Shown: one piece after another, positions 44,402 through 53,519 of the stretch
Layout of the letters: each line of letters starts with the position of its first letter
How positions within the stretch are numbered: the first letter of the stretch is position 1
Assembly: GCF_028288465.1 (NCBI RefSeq)
Contig: NZ_JAQBNR010000022.1
Span: 233,525 to 297,524, forward strand
Direction: 5' to 3'
DNA: 64,000 nucleotides
Origin: Ferruginibacter sp.
GTDB taxonomy: Bacteria; Bacteroidota; Bacteroidia; Chitinophagales; Chitinophagaceae
The notes under the pieces: model-generated
The model's input: only the letters and a program-made list of their open reading frames with translations
Told to the model about the DNA's origin: nothing
Databases searched by the model: none
Program-made: the position numbers and the translations under genes

Positions 44402-44784
44402 AAGTCATATTATTTTCACTATTGGCATTTGTTGCCCTCACTGCACTCTTCTCAGGGTTGCTCCTCATCAGCAATCCCACGGGAGACCTGATGCATTTAC
44501 CAATTAGCCTGCTGACACCCACGCCCTTTAAAAATTTTCTTGTTCCGGGCATTGTGCTGGCACTGGCAGTCGGCGGCATTAACATCACGGCGGTAATTTA
44601 TAACCTGCTTCGTCATGCGAACCGCTACCACTGGGCTATAGCAGGCGGATTCACTTTACTCGGATTCATTATTGCACAAATGATACTGATACATGCAGCA
44701 AACTGGCTTCATTTTTTATACATCGGTATTGCCCTGTTGATTATTTTACTGGCTTACCAGCTGGAAGGAAAGTGGGCAGTGTAG
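44398..44784 (+). CDS. Four-helix membrane protein, unrecognised
   Basis: 128 residues with four hydrophobic helices (about 2-24, 42-62, 75-95, 100-120). LISNPTGDLMHLPISLLTPT lies in the first loop. No enzyme motif. Similar small proteins are often annotated as hypothetical membrane proteins in Bacteroidota. Translationally coupled to the PEBP gene by ATGA overlap. Confidence 0.75.
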   Translation: MKVILFSLLAFVALTALFSGLLLISNPTGDLMHLPISLLTPTPFKNFLVPGIVLALAVGGINITAVIYNLLRHANRYHWAIAGGFTLLGFIIAQMILIHAANWLHFLYIGIALLIILLAYQLEGKWAV

Positions 44785-44816
44785 CAATTCCTTAAACCAC
44801 ACATTAACAAATAACA

Positions 44817-44969
44817 ATGGCGATCAATAAAAAATGGCATTTGCAGCATCCAATGCCAAAAAATCCAACCCTGCAAGACCGCATAGCCTGGCACCTGGAA
44901 CACAAAAAACATTGTGCCTGCAGGGATATCCCCGAAAGTCTGAAAAAGATAATGCTTGCGAAAAAATAG
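44817..44969 (+). CDS. Conserved-looking 50-residue cytosolic protein
   Basis: 50 residues, ATG 44817 to TAG 44967-44969. The text (KKWHLQHPMPKNPTLQDRI, AWHLEHKKHCACRDIPESL) has well-spaced His/Trp/Cys and looks like a small protein family I recall from Bacteroidota, with CxC possibly binding a metal. It lies 32 bases after the membrane protein gene, as fourth gene of the PEBP operon. Confidence 0.65.
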   Translation: MAINKKWHLQHPMPKNPTLQDRIAWHLEHKKHCACRDIPESLKKIMLAKK

Positions 44970-45043
44970 TGCTGGGCCATGCAAAAATGTGTATGCCGTG
45001 CTTCCTGGCTGCTCAATATCACCTATATTCATTTTTTAAAACC

Positions 45044-45060
45044 CTGTAACTATGTTACAG
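45044..45060. promoter_or_regulatory. Palindrome before the patatin gene
   Basis: CTGTAACTATGTTACAG has 7-bp arms around TAT. It could be a small terminator for the PEBP operon or an operator; it resembles the GTAAC/GTTAC dyad before thioredoxin but with a 3-base centre and no -7 element at the matching distance. Confidence 0.35.
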
Positions 45061-45108
45061 CATGCTTTACTACACCATTAAGCCGGTGGTACTGTTAACT
45101 GAGTAAGG

Positions 45109-45897
45109 ATGAATAAAATCGGTTATGTTTTATCGGGCGGAGGAGCCAGGGGTTTTGCCCACCTTGGAGTAATTAAATATCTGGAAGAACTTGGTATAAA
45201 ACCACATGCCATTGCAGGCACAAGTGCCGGGGCAATTGCAGGAGCATTGTATGCTGCCGGCAAAAGCCCGGAAGAAATTCTGCAACTATTAAAGAAAAGC
45301 AACTACTTTGGCTGGAGCAATTTATTGTGGCGAAAAAATGGTTTCTTTTCCATGCATGCCCTTTATGAATTATTAAAAACAACCATCGCTGACAATGATT
45401 TTGAGGCAGTAAAAATTAAATTATTTGTTGCAGCTACCGATCTTGTAAAAGGTGATCCGGTAATACTTTCATCAGGCAAGTTGTTTGAAGCAGTTATTGC
45501 ATCCGCTTCTATCCCGGTAGTATTTGAGCCGGTAGTTATGGGTGACCAGTTATTGGTAGATGGTGGTGTACTAAATAATTTTCCTGCCGAACCGCTTCAA
45601 AAAATATGCGATGTTATCATTGGTTCGTCTGTAAATAAACTGACCGATAACATCAGTACAAAATCAGTTTTGAGTGCTAAAAATATCATTGACCGTTGTT
45701 TCCATATGGCCATTGCATCGGCAGTGCACAGCAAGAAAAAAAACTGTGACGTTTTTATAGAATCTCCTTTACATGATTTTGACATGTATGATGTAAGACC
45801 AGCGGATAAAATATTTGAAATTGGATATAATACCGCTGCATTGTGCAAAGCCGAATTGCTTGCTGCAATAAAAAAAGTTGCTAAAAAAGAAGCTTGA
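45109..45897 (+). CDS. Patatin-like phospholipase, RssA type
   Basis: 262 residues of the bacterial patatin family: oxyanion hole YVLSGGGARGFAHLGVI, nucleophile elbow IAGTSAGAIAGAL (Ser) and catalytic Asp in LLVDGGVLNNFP. No signal peptide; cytosolic or membrane-associated lipid acyl hydrolase. The length is normal for RssA/YchK. Its own promoter was not identified. Confidence 0.92.
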   Translation: MNKIGYVLSGGGARGFAHLGVIKYLEELGIKPHAIAGTSAGAIAGALYAAGKSPEEILQLLKKSNYFGWSNLLWRKNGFFSMHALYELLKTTIADNDFEAVKIKLFVAATDLVKGDPVILSSGKLFEAVIASASIPVVFEPVVMGDQLLVDGGVLNNFPAEPLQKICDVIIGSSVNKLTDNISTKSVLSAKNIIDRCFHMAIASAVHSKKKNCDVFIESPLHDFDMYDVRPADKIFEIGYNTAALCKAELLAAIKKVAKKEA

Positions 45898-45937
45898 AAA
45901 GGATACCTGTGTTGTTTAGTTTCCATGAAAAATAAAA

Positions 45938-45964
45938 GCAGCAACCTGCCCGCCAGGTTGCTGC
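45938..45964 (-). terminator. Terminator of the GerW operon
   Basis: GCAGCAACCTG (45938-45948) and CAGGTTGCTGC (45954-45964) form a perfect 11-bp stem with a 5-base loop. In the minus direction it runs into TTTTATTTTTC, a clear intrinsic terminator for the leftward genes. Confidence 0.85.
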
Positions 45965-45972
45965 CCGCGTAG

Positions 45973-46359
45973 TCAGGCAACAGGCACTTCCTTGCCATTC
46001 TTTTTCTTATCCATCATTTTTTCCAGCAGGTCGGGCACTTTTTCAAACATTGCTCCCAGGCCCTTTTTTGCTTCTGTTGAAATGAATGAAATCTGGTCGC
46101 CCCGGGTTACTAAAAAGCCGATGGGCGCAATACCCATCCCGGCACCACCACCAACTCCTGTACCTTCTCCCTTATTTTTGCCTTCCATACCACCATGTCC
46201 TTCGCCACCACCATAACCTAAACCAAGTCCAAATTTGATGATGGGCAGGCAGGTAAATTCGCCCAACTGAAAAGATTGTCCTATTACAGTTTGAGTGGAA
46301 GCTTCTGTTTTTAAAAAATCAGTAAGCTGTTTTAATGTGTCTTCAAAATTTAAAGCCAT
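45973..46359 (-). CDS. GerW/YtfJ family protein
   Basis: 128 residues with the GerW (formerly spore protein YtfJ) pattern: VIGQSFQLGEFTCLPIIKFG, a Gly-rich GLGYGGGEGHGGMEGKN stretch, and GGAGMGIAPIGFLVTRGDQI. The protein is known from sporulating Firmicutes but also occurs in non-sporulating phyla; function here unknown. It lies 29 bases after the DUF2953-like gene. Confidence 0.9.
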   Translation of the reverse strand: MALNFEDTLKQLTDFLKTEASTQTVIGQSFQLGEFTCLPIIKFGLGLGYGGGEGHGGMEGKNKGEGTGVGGGAGMGIAPIGFLVTRGDQISFISTEAKKGLGAMFEKVPDLLEKMMDKKKNGKEVPVA

Positions 46360-46388
46360 AACAGATCGGTTTATATTGTTAACAATAA

Positions 46389-46877
46389 TTAATGCAATAA
46401 TGCATATACAATTTTCCAGGGCTGGTGCTGCAGTTTCAGGTATGCATAATTTTCACCAGTAAAATTGATGGACAGGTGATGGTAAAAAAGGGGTATAAAA
46501 TTCAGCGCATATAACTGACCATTCAATGTAAAATCACCAGTATCAATTGCCAGCCGCCATTCCTTTACTTCACATGCTTTTATGATGGCAACTATTTTTT
46601 TAAGGTTGTTTTTTTTCGCGGGCCTTGCTTTTTTATGTGTTGATTTTGCTGCTTTACCTGGCCTTCTTTTCATCTCCGAAAAGGGCATTGTTTTTTTGAA
46701 AAAAAACATCCTGAAACTAAACCTCCATGCTTCATCGTACCAGATTACAGCGCCGGCAAATTTCCCCCAGCGCATGCTGGCAAAAGGCACGCAGGTATCC
46801 ACTTCCAGCACCACAGGCACAACCAGCAGCCAGCAAAGCAATAACACTATCAATGCTATTATGATGAACCAGTACAT
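46389..46877 (-). CDS. DUF2953-like membrane protein (YtfI-like)
   Basis: 162 residues: one N-terminal helix (MYWFIIIALIVLLLCWLLVV), a basic linker (RRPGKAAKSTHKKARPAKK), then DTGDFTLNGQLYALNFIPLF, which resembles the DUF2953 domain. In Bacillus the DUF2953 protein YtfI is encoded beside YtfJ/GerW, matching this gene pair. The family call rests mainly on the short C-terminal motif and the neighbour. Confidence 0.65.
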   Translation of the reverse strand: MYWFIIIALIVLLLCWLLVVPVVLEVDTCVPFASMRWGKFAGAVIWYDEAWRFSFRMFFFKKTMPFSEMKRRPGKAAKSTHKKARPAKKNNLKKIVAIIKACEVKEWRLAIDTGDFTLNGQLYALNFIPLFYHHLSINFTGENYAYLKLQHQPWKIVYALLH

Positions 46878-46882
46878 TGCTG

Positions 46883-46947
46883 CAAAGCTTTACAATCGCA
46901 CCAGAGAACGCAATGATTTCAGTCAGCGAAAATGCTGATTCAAAGTT
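46883..46947 (-). promoter_or_regulatory. Possible CRP/FNR-like promoter of the DUF2953-GerW pair
   Basis: TGATTTCAGTCA (46914-46925) and half-conserved TGATTCAAAGTT (46936-46947) are 22 bp apart. On the minus strand AAGCTTTG (46890 to 46883) has the right spacing. The start would fall at the ATG itself, implying a leaderless transcript, so this one is doubtful. Confidence 0.4.
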
Positions 46948-47404
46948 GTTTACATTCTGGTATTGTCCAAAAGCAATGTTCATAATAAAAACTAATTGAA
47001 AAACATTTCGGATGAGGCAAAACCTCATCAAAATCCAATGCTATGCTATTACACCAAAATCTGCTATAAACCTTTACTGATGGACATTTCGTTTTCAATT
47101 TTATTTTTAAGAAAGCTTGTAAATCAAAAAATATTTATATAGTATTGTACTTAAATCTGTAACCTCTTAAAAAACGATTGCTTTTTCTTTTACTTTTTGT
47201 TTTGCCTTTGCTTTACTTATTTCCAGAATCATTCTATCTTCTTAATTACTCCATCTAACAGCTCATCCGGCTCCTCATTAATACTTAAGGTCAACTTTTG
47301 TAAGTAAGTTTTTATATACCCCATAATGAACCATTTCTATCTTACAATTTCTTGTGATAAATCAATTCATTCTTATTATTTATCATCTTTTAAATTTTAA
47401 TTTT
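46948..47404. other. AT-rich spacer before the T9SS gene
   Basis: No gene. GATGAGG (47011-47017) and CCTCATC (47023-47029) form a small hairpin. The rest is AT-rich with runs of T and no dyad of the regulon type. Confidence 0.4.
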
Positions 47405-50266
47405 ATGACCCTCTTTCACACTTTTTCCAGTCAATTTTTAAAGCGGTACAATGCTACAAGTTTTTGTATTGTCTTTCTATTACTTTGTTTTTCTTTTTTG
47501 CATGGTTTAGCCCAGCCGGGGCCTGGTACAGCGCCTGTTGTTATCCCAACGGGCGGGTTTGCCGTTGAAGGTAACCTGCAGGCAAATACGCCCGCTACAG
47601 GCATCGGCGACTGGTTGCCTGGCCCTACAGGTGCCGGCGGTAATGTGCTGTTAAGCCCGAGTGGATTACCGGTTAATACCGCCACTACTTTTCACTTAAC
47701 TGACCTTTATTCCAGCAGCAGTGATAATAATTTTTCAGGCGGCTTAAAGTTCGACCAGAATCCCAATCAATGGACATGGGTTACCAATCCTGTAGGTGAT
47801 AAAGTGGACATCAACAATGCCCTTTTTCATTTTACTAAAAGTGCCAATGGCCACCAGTGGATAGTTGTTGCCGCGGATAGGGGCAGTAACAACGGAGACG
47901 CTTACATTGATTTTGAATTCCTGCAAGATACATTGAGTATTGTAAGCAGCCCGACAAAAAAATTTGTTTCCAGTGGTCCTGATGGCGGACGTACAAAAAA
48001 TGACTTTGTGCTAACCCTTGCCCTTACAAAGGGTGGAAGCAGCGCCGGCTTCTTTGTAGAACGCTGGCAGGCAGTACCCGTTTCAACACAAGCGCCGGCA
48101 GGTTTTGATTATGTAGACCGGACGGCTTCTATTCCTGCAGGTTCTACTTTTGCTTCGGTTAATACCACCAGCGTACCCGTTGCCTTTGGTGCCTTTGGCT
48201 CTACAACCTATGCAACAAATACGTTTGCTGAAGCTGCGGTAGATTTGACCGCCTTGCTTGGAAGCTTTGACCCCTGCACTGAGTTAGGCATAAAAACTAT
48301 TTTTATTAAAACCAAAGAATCACAGTCTCCCACTGCAACCATTGTCGACTTCATTACACCTCAGCCTGTTTCTGTTGTTTTAGGAGTTGCAGATGCCGGT
48401 GTCAATCAGTCCGTATGTTCTGGCGGAGCTACTACCAATTTTAGCCTTTCAGGTTCAGCCACACCCAGCCCCGGCGATGCACTACAAAGTTCCACATGGT
48501 CTGTAGTATCCGGTGCTGCAACATTTGACAATGCCAGTTCATTAACTACCATTGCACATGTTACCAGTGCGCCTGCAACAATACGCTTAACTGTAAAAAC
48601 CAACTTTGGCTGTACAGTAACTGACGATGTGGTTTTATCTACCATCGCAGGACCAACAGTCTCAGCCGATAACAAATCGGTTTGTACCGGCAATACTGTG
48701 GCACTTTCTGGTTCGCCCGCAGGTGGTACCTGGAGCGGCGCCAACGTATCTGGCAGTACTTTCAATGCCGCCGCACTTGCGCCCGGCAACTATACAGCAA
48801 CATATACCGTTACCGGCACCAATGGCTGCTCGGGCAGTGCCAATGCCACTATCACCGTTGTGGCTAATCCCTCTGCCCTGTTATTGACAGGAAGCGCCAT
48901 CTGCACATCTGCAGCCGGTACAGGCACAATCACTTCCAGTACTTCAGGAGGCAGTTCTATCAGTTACCAGTTGTATAATTCATCCAACACAACTGTACAG
49001 AGTGCAAAAACAGGTACCGGCAGCGCATTAACATGGTCTGGTCTTGCAGCTGGTAATGGATACTATGTGATAGCCACAGCCTCGGGTTCAGCCACATGCA
49101 GTTCAACCAGTAACCTTGTAAATATTACAACTGTTGCCAATCCGGCGGCGCTGGTACTTACAGGAAGTGCTATCTGCGCAGCTACACCTAATACAGGCAC
49201 AATCAGTTCATCTGCTTCAGGTAATAATACTGTTAGTTACCAGTTATATGATGGCACCAGTTCTCCTGTACAAGCCGCGAAAGCAGGTACCGGTGCTGCC
49301 CTAACCTGGTCGAATTTGCCAACTGGCAACGGCTATTACGTAATCGCCACCGGACCTGCTCCAACTAATTGTACAAGTAACAGCAATGCAGTAAACGTAG
49401 TGGTTGGTGTTACACCTGCAGCACTTGTGTTAAGTGGAAGTTCAATCTGCGTATCTGCTCCAAACACTGGTACTGTCAGCTCTGCTACTTCCGGCGACAA
49501 TACCATCAGTTACCAGTTGTACAATGCAGCCAACGCTCCCGTGCAGTCTCCAAAAGCTGGTACCGGGGCAGCTTTAACCTGGTCAAATTTGCCAACCGGT
49601 ACCGGCTATTATGTAATTGGCACCGGACCTGCACCTACCAGCTGCACCAGCACCAGTAATACTGTGGATGTATCAGACATAGCTAACCCATCTGCGCCTG
49701 ATGTAACCTATGTGCCACCTGCCTGTACAGAAGTAACGTTCAAGGTAACAGTGAACAATCCGGCAGCCGGAGCTACGTATACGATCGTTGACAAAAACGG
49801 CGCTTCCATTCCTGGTGTATCCCCTTCATCCAGTGTAACAGCTGCCAACAGCAATTCATTTACCTTCAGTAACATACCTGCCGGTTCTGGTTACCAGGTA
49901 AGTGTTTCTTTGAACGGTTGCCAATCCGGCGCAGCTACCTGCGGTGCTTCACAGGGCGCCCGCATAGCAAAACAACCGGTTACCAGCAGTCCGGAAATTA
50001 AACAGATTACTTCTGTAAAGGCATATCCAAATCCTTTCAGTACCAGGATTAAATTTGTGGTAAATTCTGAAGTGTCTGGCAATGGTAACCTTGATCTATA
50101 CAACCTCATGGGACAAAAAATAAAAACTGTGTACCAGGGTTATATAGCAGCAGGCAGCCAAAGCTTTGAATTGACTATGACCGCTAAACAGGTTGCCAAC
50201 ATGTTTTATGTTTTAAGAATAGGGAACAAAAAAATGTCAGGAAAAATAATGCAGATCAACCCCTGA
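47405..50266 (+). CDS. Large T9SS-secreted repeat protein
   Basis: About 953 residues from MTLFHTFSSQFLKRY (47405), followed by a signal peptide ending near GLAQPG. Three Ig-like/PKD-like repeats of about 90 residues occupy the middle (each with TGSAIC or SGSSIC, then SYQLY and GTGAALTWSNLPTGNGYYVI). They follow earlier domains with CSGG and ADNKSVCTGN segments. The last 85 residues are a type A sorting domain (VKAYPNPFSTRIKFVV ... LYNLMGQKIKTVYQG ... GKIMQ), directing export through the type IX system and surface attachment. Likely an adhesin or surface layer protein; ligand unknown. Confidence 0.88.
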   Translation: MTLFHTFSSQFLKRYNATSFCIVFLLLCFSFLHGLAQPGPGTAPVVIPTGGFAVEGNLQANTPATGIGDWLPGPTGAGGNVLLSPSGLPVNTATTFHLTDLYSSSSDNNFSGGLKFDQNPNQWTWVTNPVGDKVDINNALFHFTKSANGHQWIVVAADRGSNNGDAYIDFEFLQDTLSIVSSPTKKFVSSGPDGGRTKNDFVLTLALTKGGSSAGFFVERWQAVPVSTQAPAGFDYVDRTASIPAGSTFASVNTTSVPVAFGAFGSTTYATNTFAEAAVDLTALLGSFDPCTELGIKTIFIKTKESQSPTATIVDFITPQPVSVVLGVADAGVNQSVCSGGATTNFSLSGSATPSPGDALQSSTWSVVSGAATFDNASSLTTIAHVTSAPATIRLTVKTNFGCTVTDDVVLSTIAGPTVSADNKSVCTGNTVALSGSPAGGTWSGANVSGSTFNAAALAPGNYTATYTVTGTNGCSGSANATITVVANPSALLLTGSAICTSAAGTGTITSSTSGGSSISYQLYNSSNTTVQSAKTGTGSALTWSGLAAGNGYYVIATASGSATCSSTSNLVNITTVANPAALVLTGSAICAATPNTGTISSSASGNNTVSYQLYDGTSSPVQAAKAGTGAALTWSNLPTGNGYYVIATGPAPTNCTSNSNAVNVVVGVTPAALVLSGSSICVSAPNTGTVSSATSGDNTISYQLYNAANAPVQSPKAGTGAALTWSNLPTGTGYYVIGTGPAPTSCTSTSNTVDVSDIANPSAPDVTYVPPACTEVTFKVTVNNPAAGATYTIVDKNGASIPGVSPSSSVTAANSNSFTFSNIPAGSGYQVSVSLNGCQSGAATCGASQGARIAKQPVTSSPEIKQITSVKAYPNPFSTRIKFVVNSEVSGNGNLDLYNLMGQKIKTVYQGYIAAGSQSFELTMTAKQVANMFYVLRIGNKKMSGKIMQINP

Positions 50267-50284
50267 AAGAGTTGATGTGATTTT

Positions 50285-50318
50285 AAAAAAGACCGTCTTT
50301 AACAGGACGGTCTTTTTT
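50285..50318 (+). terminator. Strong terminator after the T9SS gene
   Basis: GACCGTC (50291-50297) and GACGGTC (50306-50312) with flanking A6 and T6 form a textbook rho-independent terminator just 18 bases after the stop codon. Confidence 0.92.
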
Positions 50319-50508
50319 ATTAAAGTGTCCATAATTGCAGAAGCGGACTGGTACATTTGTTTACAAATGATAATTTACTTTCCCGTTTGATTTTTTAATA
50401 ACTTGCTATGCAGATATTGGTTTCATTTTGTCCGATTCACCAGCAAAATAATAAGCTTTATTTTGCTTCCGCTGTTTTACCGGCGGCTACTTATTTAATA
50501 CACTAATT

Positions 50509-53475
50509 GTGAAAAAAACTATTCCCAAAAAAACACCATCCAAAAAAGCGCAGTCTCAAAAGCAAAAAACTACAGCCGCCGTTAAGCAAAACGATTGCTT
50601 TGTTGCAGGTATAGGCGCATCTGCAGGAGGACTTGAAGCTATGAAAGTTTTTTTCGATCACTTGCCCGCCAACAGTGGTATGGCCTTCGTAGTTGTTCAG
50701 CATTTGGATCCTACACATAAAAGCCTGCTTACGGAACTGCTGACTGGTCATACAAAAATGAAAGTAACAGAAGTAACAGATGGTGATTTAATCGAACCAA
50801 ATACGGTGTATGTCATTCCTCCGAATAAAGATCTCCGCATATTTAACAGCCGTCTGCAACTAACCTCACCGGCAAAAAAAAGAGGTGTCAGAAGGCCTAT
50901 TGATTTATTTTTTACTTCACTCGCAAGCGACCAGGGACACAAATCCATAGGCATCATACTTTCCGGAACGGGCAGCGAGGGCACCGCCGGTTTAAGAGAA
51001 GTAAAAGCTGCCGGAGGTGTTACTTTTGCGCAGGACCCGGTTACCGCACAATTTGCCGGCATGCCCAAAAGTGCAATTGATGCCAAAACAGCCGATTATA
51101 TTCTGGCTCCGGAAAAAATGCCGGCACAAATTATTAAATACATAAAAAAACAGAAGAACCTGTTGCCGGGAACAAAGACAGACATGGCTGTTCCGCCAGA
51201 CAACTTACTGAACAAAATATATTTGCTGATCCGCAATCAGACAGGCTGCGATTTTTCTGGCTACAAGACCAACACCATTGTAAGAAGGGTTACAAAAAGA
51301 ATTGCACTCAACCAGCATAATTCAATTGAAGAATATGTAAACTTCCTGGAAAAAAATCCCGGGGAGGTAAATAAATTATTTAAAGATTTTTTAATTGGCG
51401 TTACTTCTTTTTTCAGGGATAAAGTGGTGTTTGAAAATATTGAGAAGAAGACCATTCCTTATTTATTTCAGCTGTGCAAACACAAGCAGCAAATAAGGAT
51501 TTGGGTGTGCGGATGTTCTACGGGCGAAGAAGCCTATTCGCTTGCTATTTTGTTTAGGGAAGCTTTGCTGCGTAACAAGGAATACAACAAAATAATGATT
51601 TTCGCATCTGATGTAGACCAGGACGCCATTGAGTTTGCACGCAGCGGAACCTATACGGAAAGCAGCCTGGCTGGAATCTCTCCGGAACGTTTGGCACGTT
51701 TTTTTACCAGGAAAGAAAATGGTTTTCAGTTAAATAAAGAGATCAGGGAAATGGTGGTATTTGCGCACCACAACGTTATAAAAGACCCTCCCTTTTCCAA
51801 GATGGATTTAATTACCTGCCGTAACCTGCTGATATATATCAACAGCGATTTGCAAAAAAAACTGATTCCTGTTTTTCATTACAGTTTAAATACAGATGGC
51901 ATTTTAATTTTAGGTACATCTGAAAGCATTGGTGACCAGGGAGATCTTTTTACGGATTTTGATGCTAAAAATAAAATGTTCAAAAAGGCAAAAGATATTG
52001 TGGTTCGCAAGCCCATGGCGGGGTACGAGTTGCCATATGCAAAAACACGTTCAGGCGCTTTTCCCCCTGCGGCGCAAAACCTTGTAAACGTAAAAAAAAT
52101 AAATGTATCCGGTGTTATTGAAAAGTACCTGATGGATCATTATGTGCCACCAAGTGTTACGATTGATAAGAACAATGAGGTACTTTATTTTTCAGGCAAT
52201 ACCAGCCAGTTTTTGGATTTGCCGGGTGGAGAAGCAAGGCTGGATGTTTTAAAGATGGCGAAAAAGGGCTTAAAAATTCCACTGGAAGAAGCTATTAAAA
52301 AAGTACGCAGCGATAATAAGGAATGGAATATAAATGAAGTAGAAGTTAAGGTGAATGACTATTTTAAAACCATCAACCTGGTGGTAAAACCGCTGCCTTC
52401 AAAGGAAGCTGACCAGGAAATGCTGATGGTTGTTTTTGAGCCGCCGGTAAAAACCCAGAAAAAAACAAATCATAAAACCCGCCAACTTACCAAAAATAAT
52501 GCCGGTACAGGCGACCTGGAAAAAGAATTAAAAATTACGCAGGAGTATTTGCAGTCTGCCATCAATGACCTGGATGCTTCGCGGGAAGAACTGCAGATAA
52601 CGACTGAAGAATATCAGTCATCCAACGAAGAACTGCAAAGCACCAATGAGGAACTGGAAACATCCAGAGAAGAATTGCAATCTGTAAATGAAGAACTGAT
52701 AACCGTAAACAATGAACTGCAGGATAAAATTGAACAGCTGTCTCAATCGAATGATGATTTAAATAACCTGTTGCGCAGCATTGAAGTAGCCACTATATTT
52801 TTAGACAGGGATTTAAAAATAAAAAGATTTACGCCTTCTGCATCTAAAATATTCAATCTTATACCTTCAGACATTGACCGGCCACTGGCACATTTAACCA
52901 ACAACCTGTTATACAAAACGCTAAGCGAAGATGTAAAAGAATCGCTAAAAACCCTGGCAGTAAAATCAGCAGATGTGTACTCAACAGACGGCACGTGGTA
53001 CCAGATGCGCATTATACCGTACCGCACGGTAGAGAACATTATTGAAGGGGTACTGGTAACCTTTATAGAAATTACGGAAGAAAAGAAAGTGGAAGAAAAA
53101 CTAAAGAAAACAAATGAACATTTGAATCTTATTATGGAGTACCTGCCTGCAGTGCCGTTTACTTGTATTGCCGACCCGGTTATTCAATTTTCTTTTGTAG
53201 GCAGCAGTTGCGAAAAAGTTACCGGCTTTTTACCAGAACAATTTACAGCCAATTCGAATTTTTGGCTCAGCCGGATTCACCCTGAGGATGTAAAAAAAAT
53301 GAAAGAAGCGTTTGCATCCGTTACAAAAAAGCAGAGCCTGGAAATGAAGTTCAGGTGGAAATGTGCCGACGGGAACTATAAACAGTTTATTAATTTCGTT
53401 CGATACGCTATTGCTGAAAACGGAACAAAGGCTTATATTGTAGGTGTTTGGCAAGAGGTAATCAATGAAAAGTAA
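50509..53475 (+). CDS. CheB-CheR-PAS fusion protein
   Basis: 988 residues starting at GTG 50509. CheB methylesterase domain at about 25-215 (GIGASAGGLEAMKVFF with the Ser, VVQHLDPTH with the His, LSGTGSEGTAGLREVKAAGG). CheR methyltransferase at about 220-490 (FFRDKVVFENIEKKTIPYLF, WVCGCSTGEEAYSLAI, DLITCRNLLIYIN). A coiled coil with SREELQSVNEELITVNNELQ at about 670-750, then two PAS domains. There is no kinase domain; the next gene supplies one. Such fusions occur outside chemotaxis in stress signalling. Confidence 0.93.
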   Translation: MKKTIPKKTPSKKAQSQKQKTTAAVKQNDCFVAGIGASAGGLEAMKVFFDHLPANSGMAFVVVQHLDPTHKSLLTELLTGHTKMKVTEVTDGDLIEPNTVYVIPPNKDLRIFNSRLQLTSPAKKRGVRRPIDLFFTSLASDQGHKSIGIILSGTGSEGTAGLREVKAAGGVTFAQDPVTAQFAGMPKSAIDAKTADYILAPEKMPAQIIKYIKKQKNLLPGTKTDMAVPPDNLLNKIYLLIRNQTGCDFSGYKTNTIVRRVTKRIALNQHNSIEEYVNFLEKNPGEVNKLFKDFLIGVTSFFRDKVVFENIEKKTIPYLFQLCKHKQQIRIWVCGCSTGEEAYSLAILFREALLRNKEYNKIMIFASDVDQDAIEFARSGTYTESSLAGISPERLARFFTRKENGFQLNKEIREMVVFAHHNVIKDPPFSKMDLITCRNLLIYINSDLQKKLIPVFHYSLNTDGILILGTSESIGDQGDLFTDFDAKNKMFKKAKDIVVRKPMAGYELPYAKTRSGAFPPAAQNLVNVKKINVSGVIEKYLMDHYVPPSVTIDKNNEVLYFSGNTSQFLDLPGGEARLDVLKMAKKGLKIPLEEAIKKVRSDNKEWNINEVEVKVNDYFKTINLVVKPLPSKEADQEMLMVVFEPPVKTQKKTNHKTRQLTKNNAGTGDLEKELKITQEYLQSAINDLDASREELQITTEEYQSSNEELQSTNEELETSREELQSVNEELITVNNELQDKIEQLSQSNDDLNNLLRSIEVATIFLDRDLKIKRFTPSASKIFNLIPSDIDRPLAHLTNNLLYKTLSEDVKESLKTLAVKSADVYSTDGTWYQMRIIPYRTVENIIEGVLVTFIEITEEKKVEEKLKKTNEHLNLIMEYLPAVPFTCIADPVIQFSFVGSSCEKVTGFLPEQFTANSNFWLSRIHPEDVKKMKEAFASVTKKQSLEMKFRWKCADGNYKQFINFVRYAIAENGTKAYIVGVWQEVINEK

Positions 53476-53519
53476 AAATAACACTGTACACTATATTATT
53501 TTCTAAAAATAGATAGAAA

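Noticed and set aside
46732..47031. 99-residue minus-strand frame overlapping the DUF2953-like gene
   Set aside because: It is out of frame with the better supported gene and has no motif beyond a hydrophobic start.
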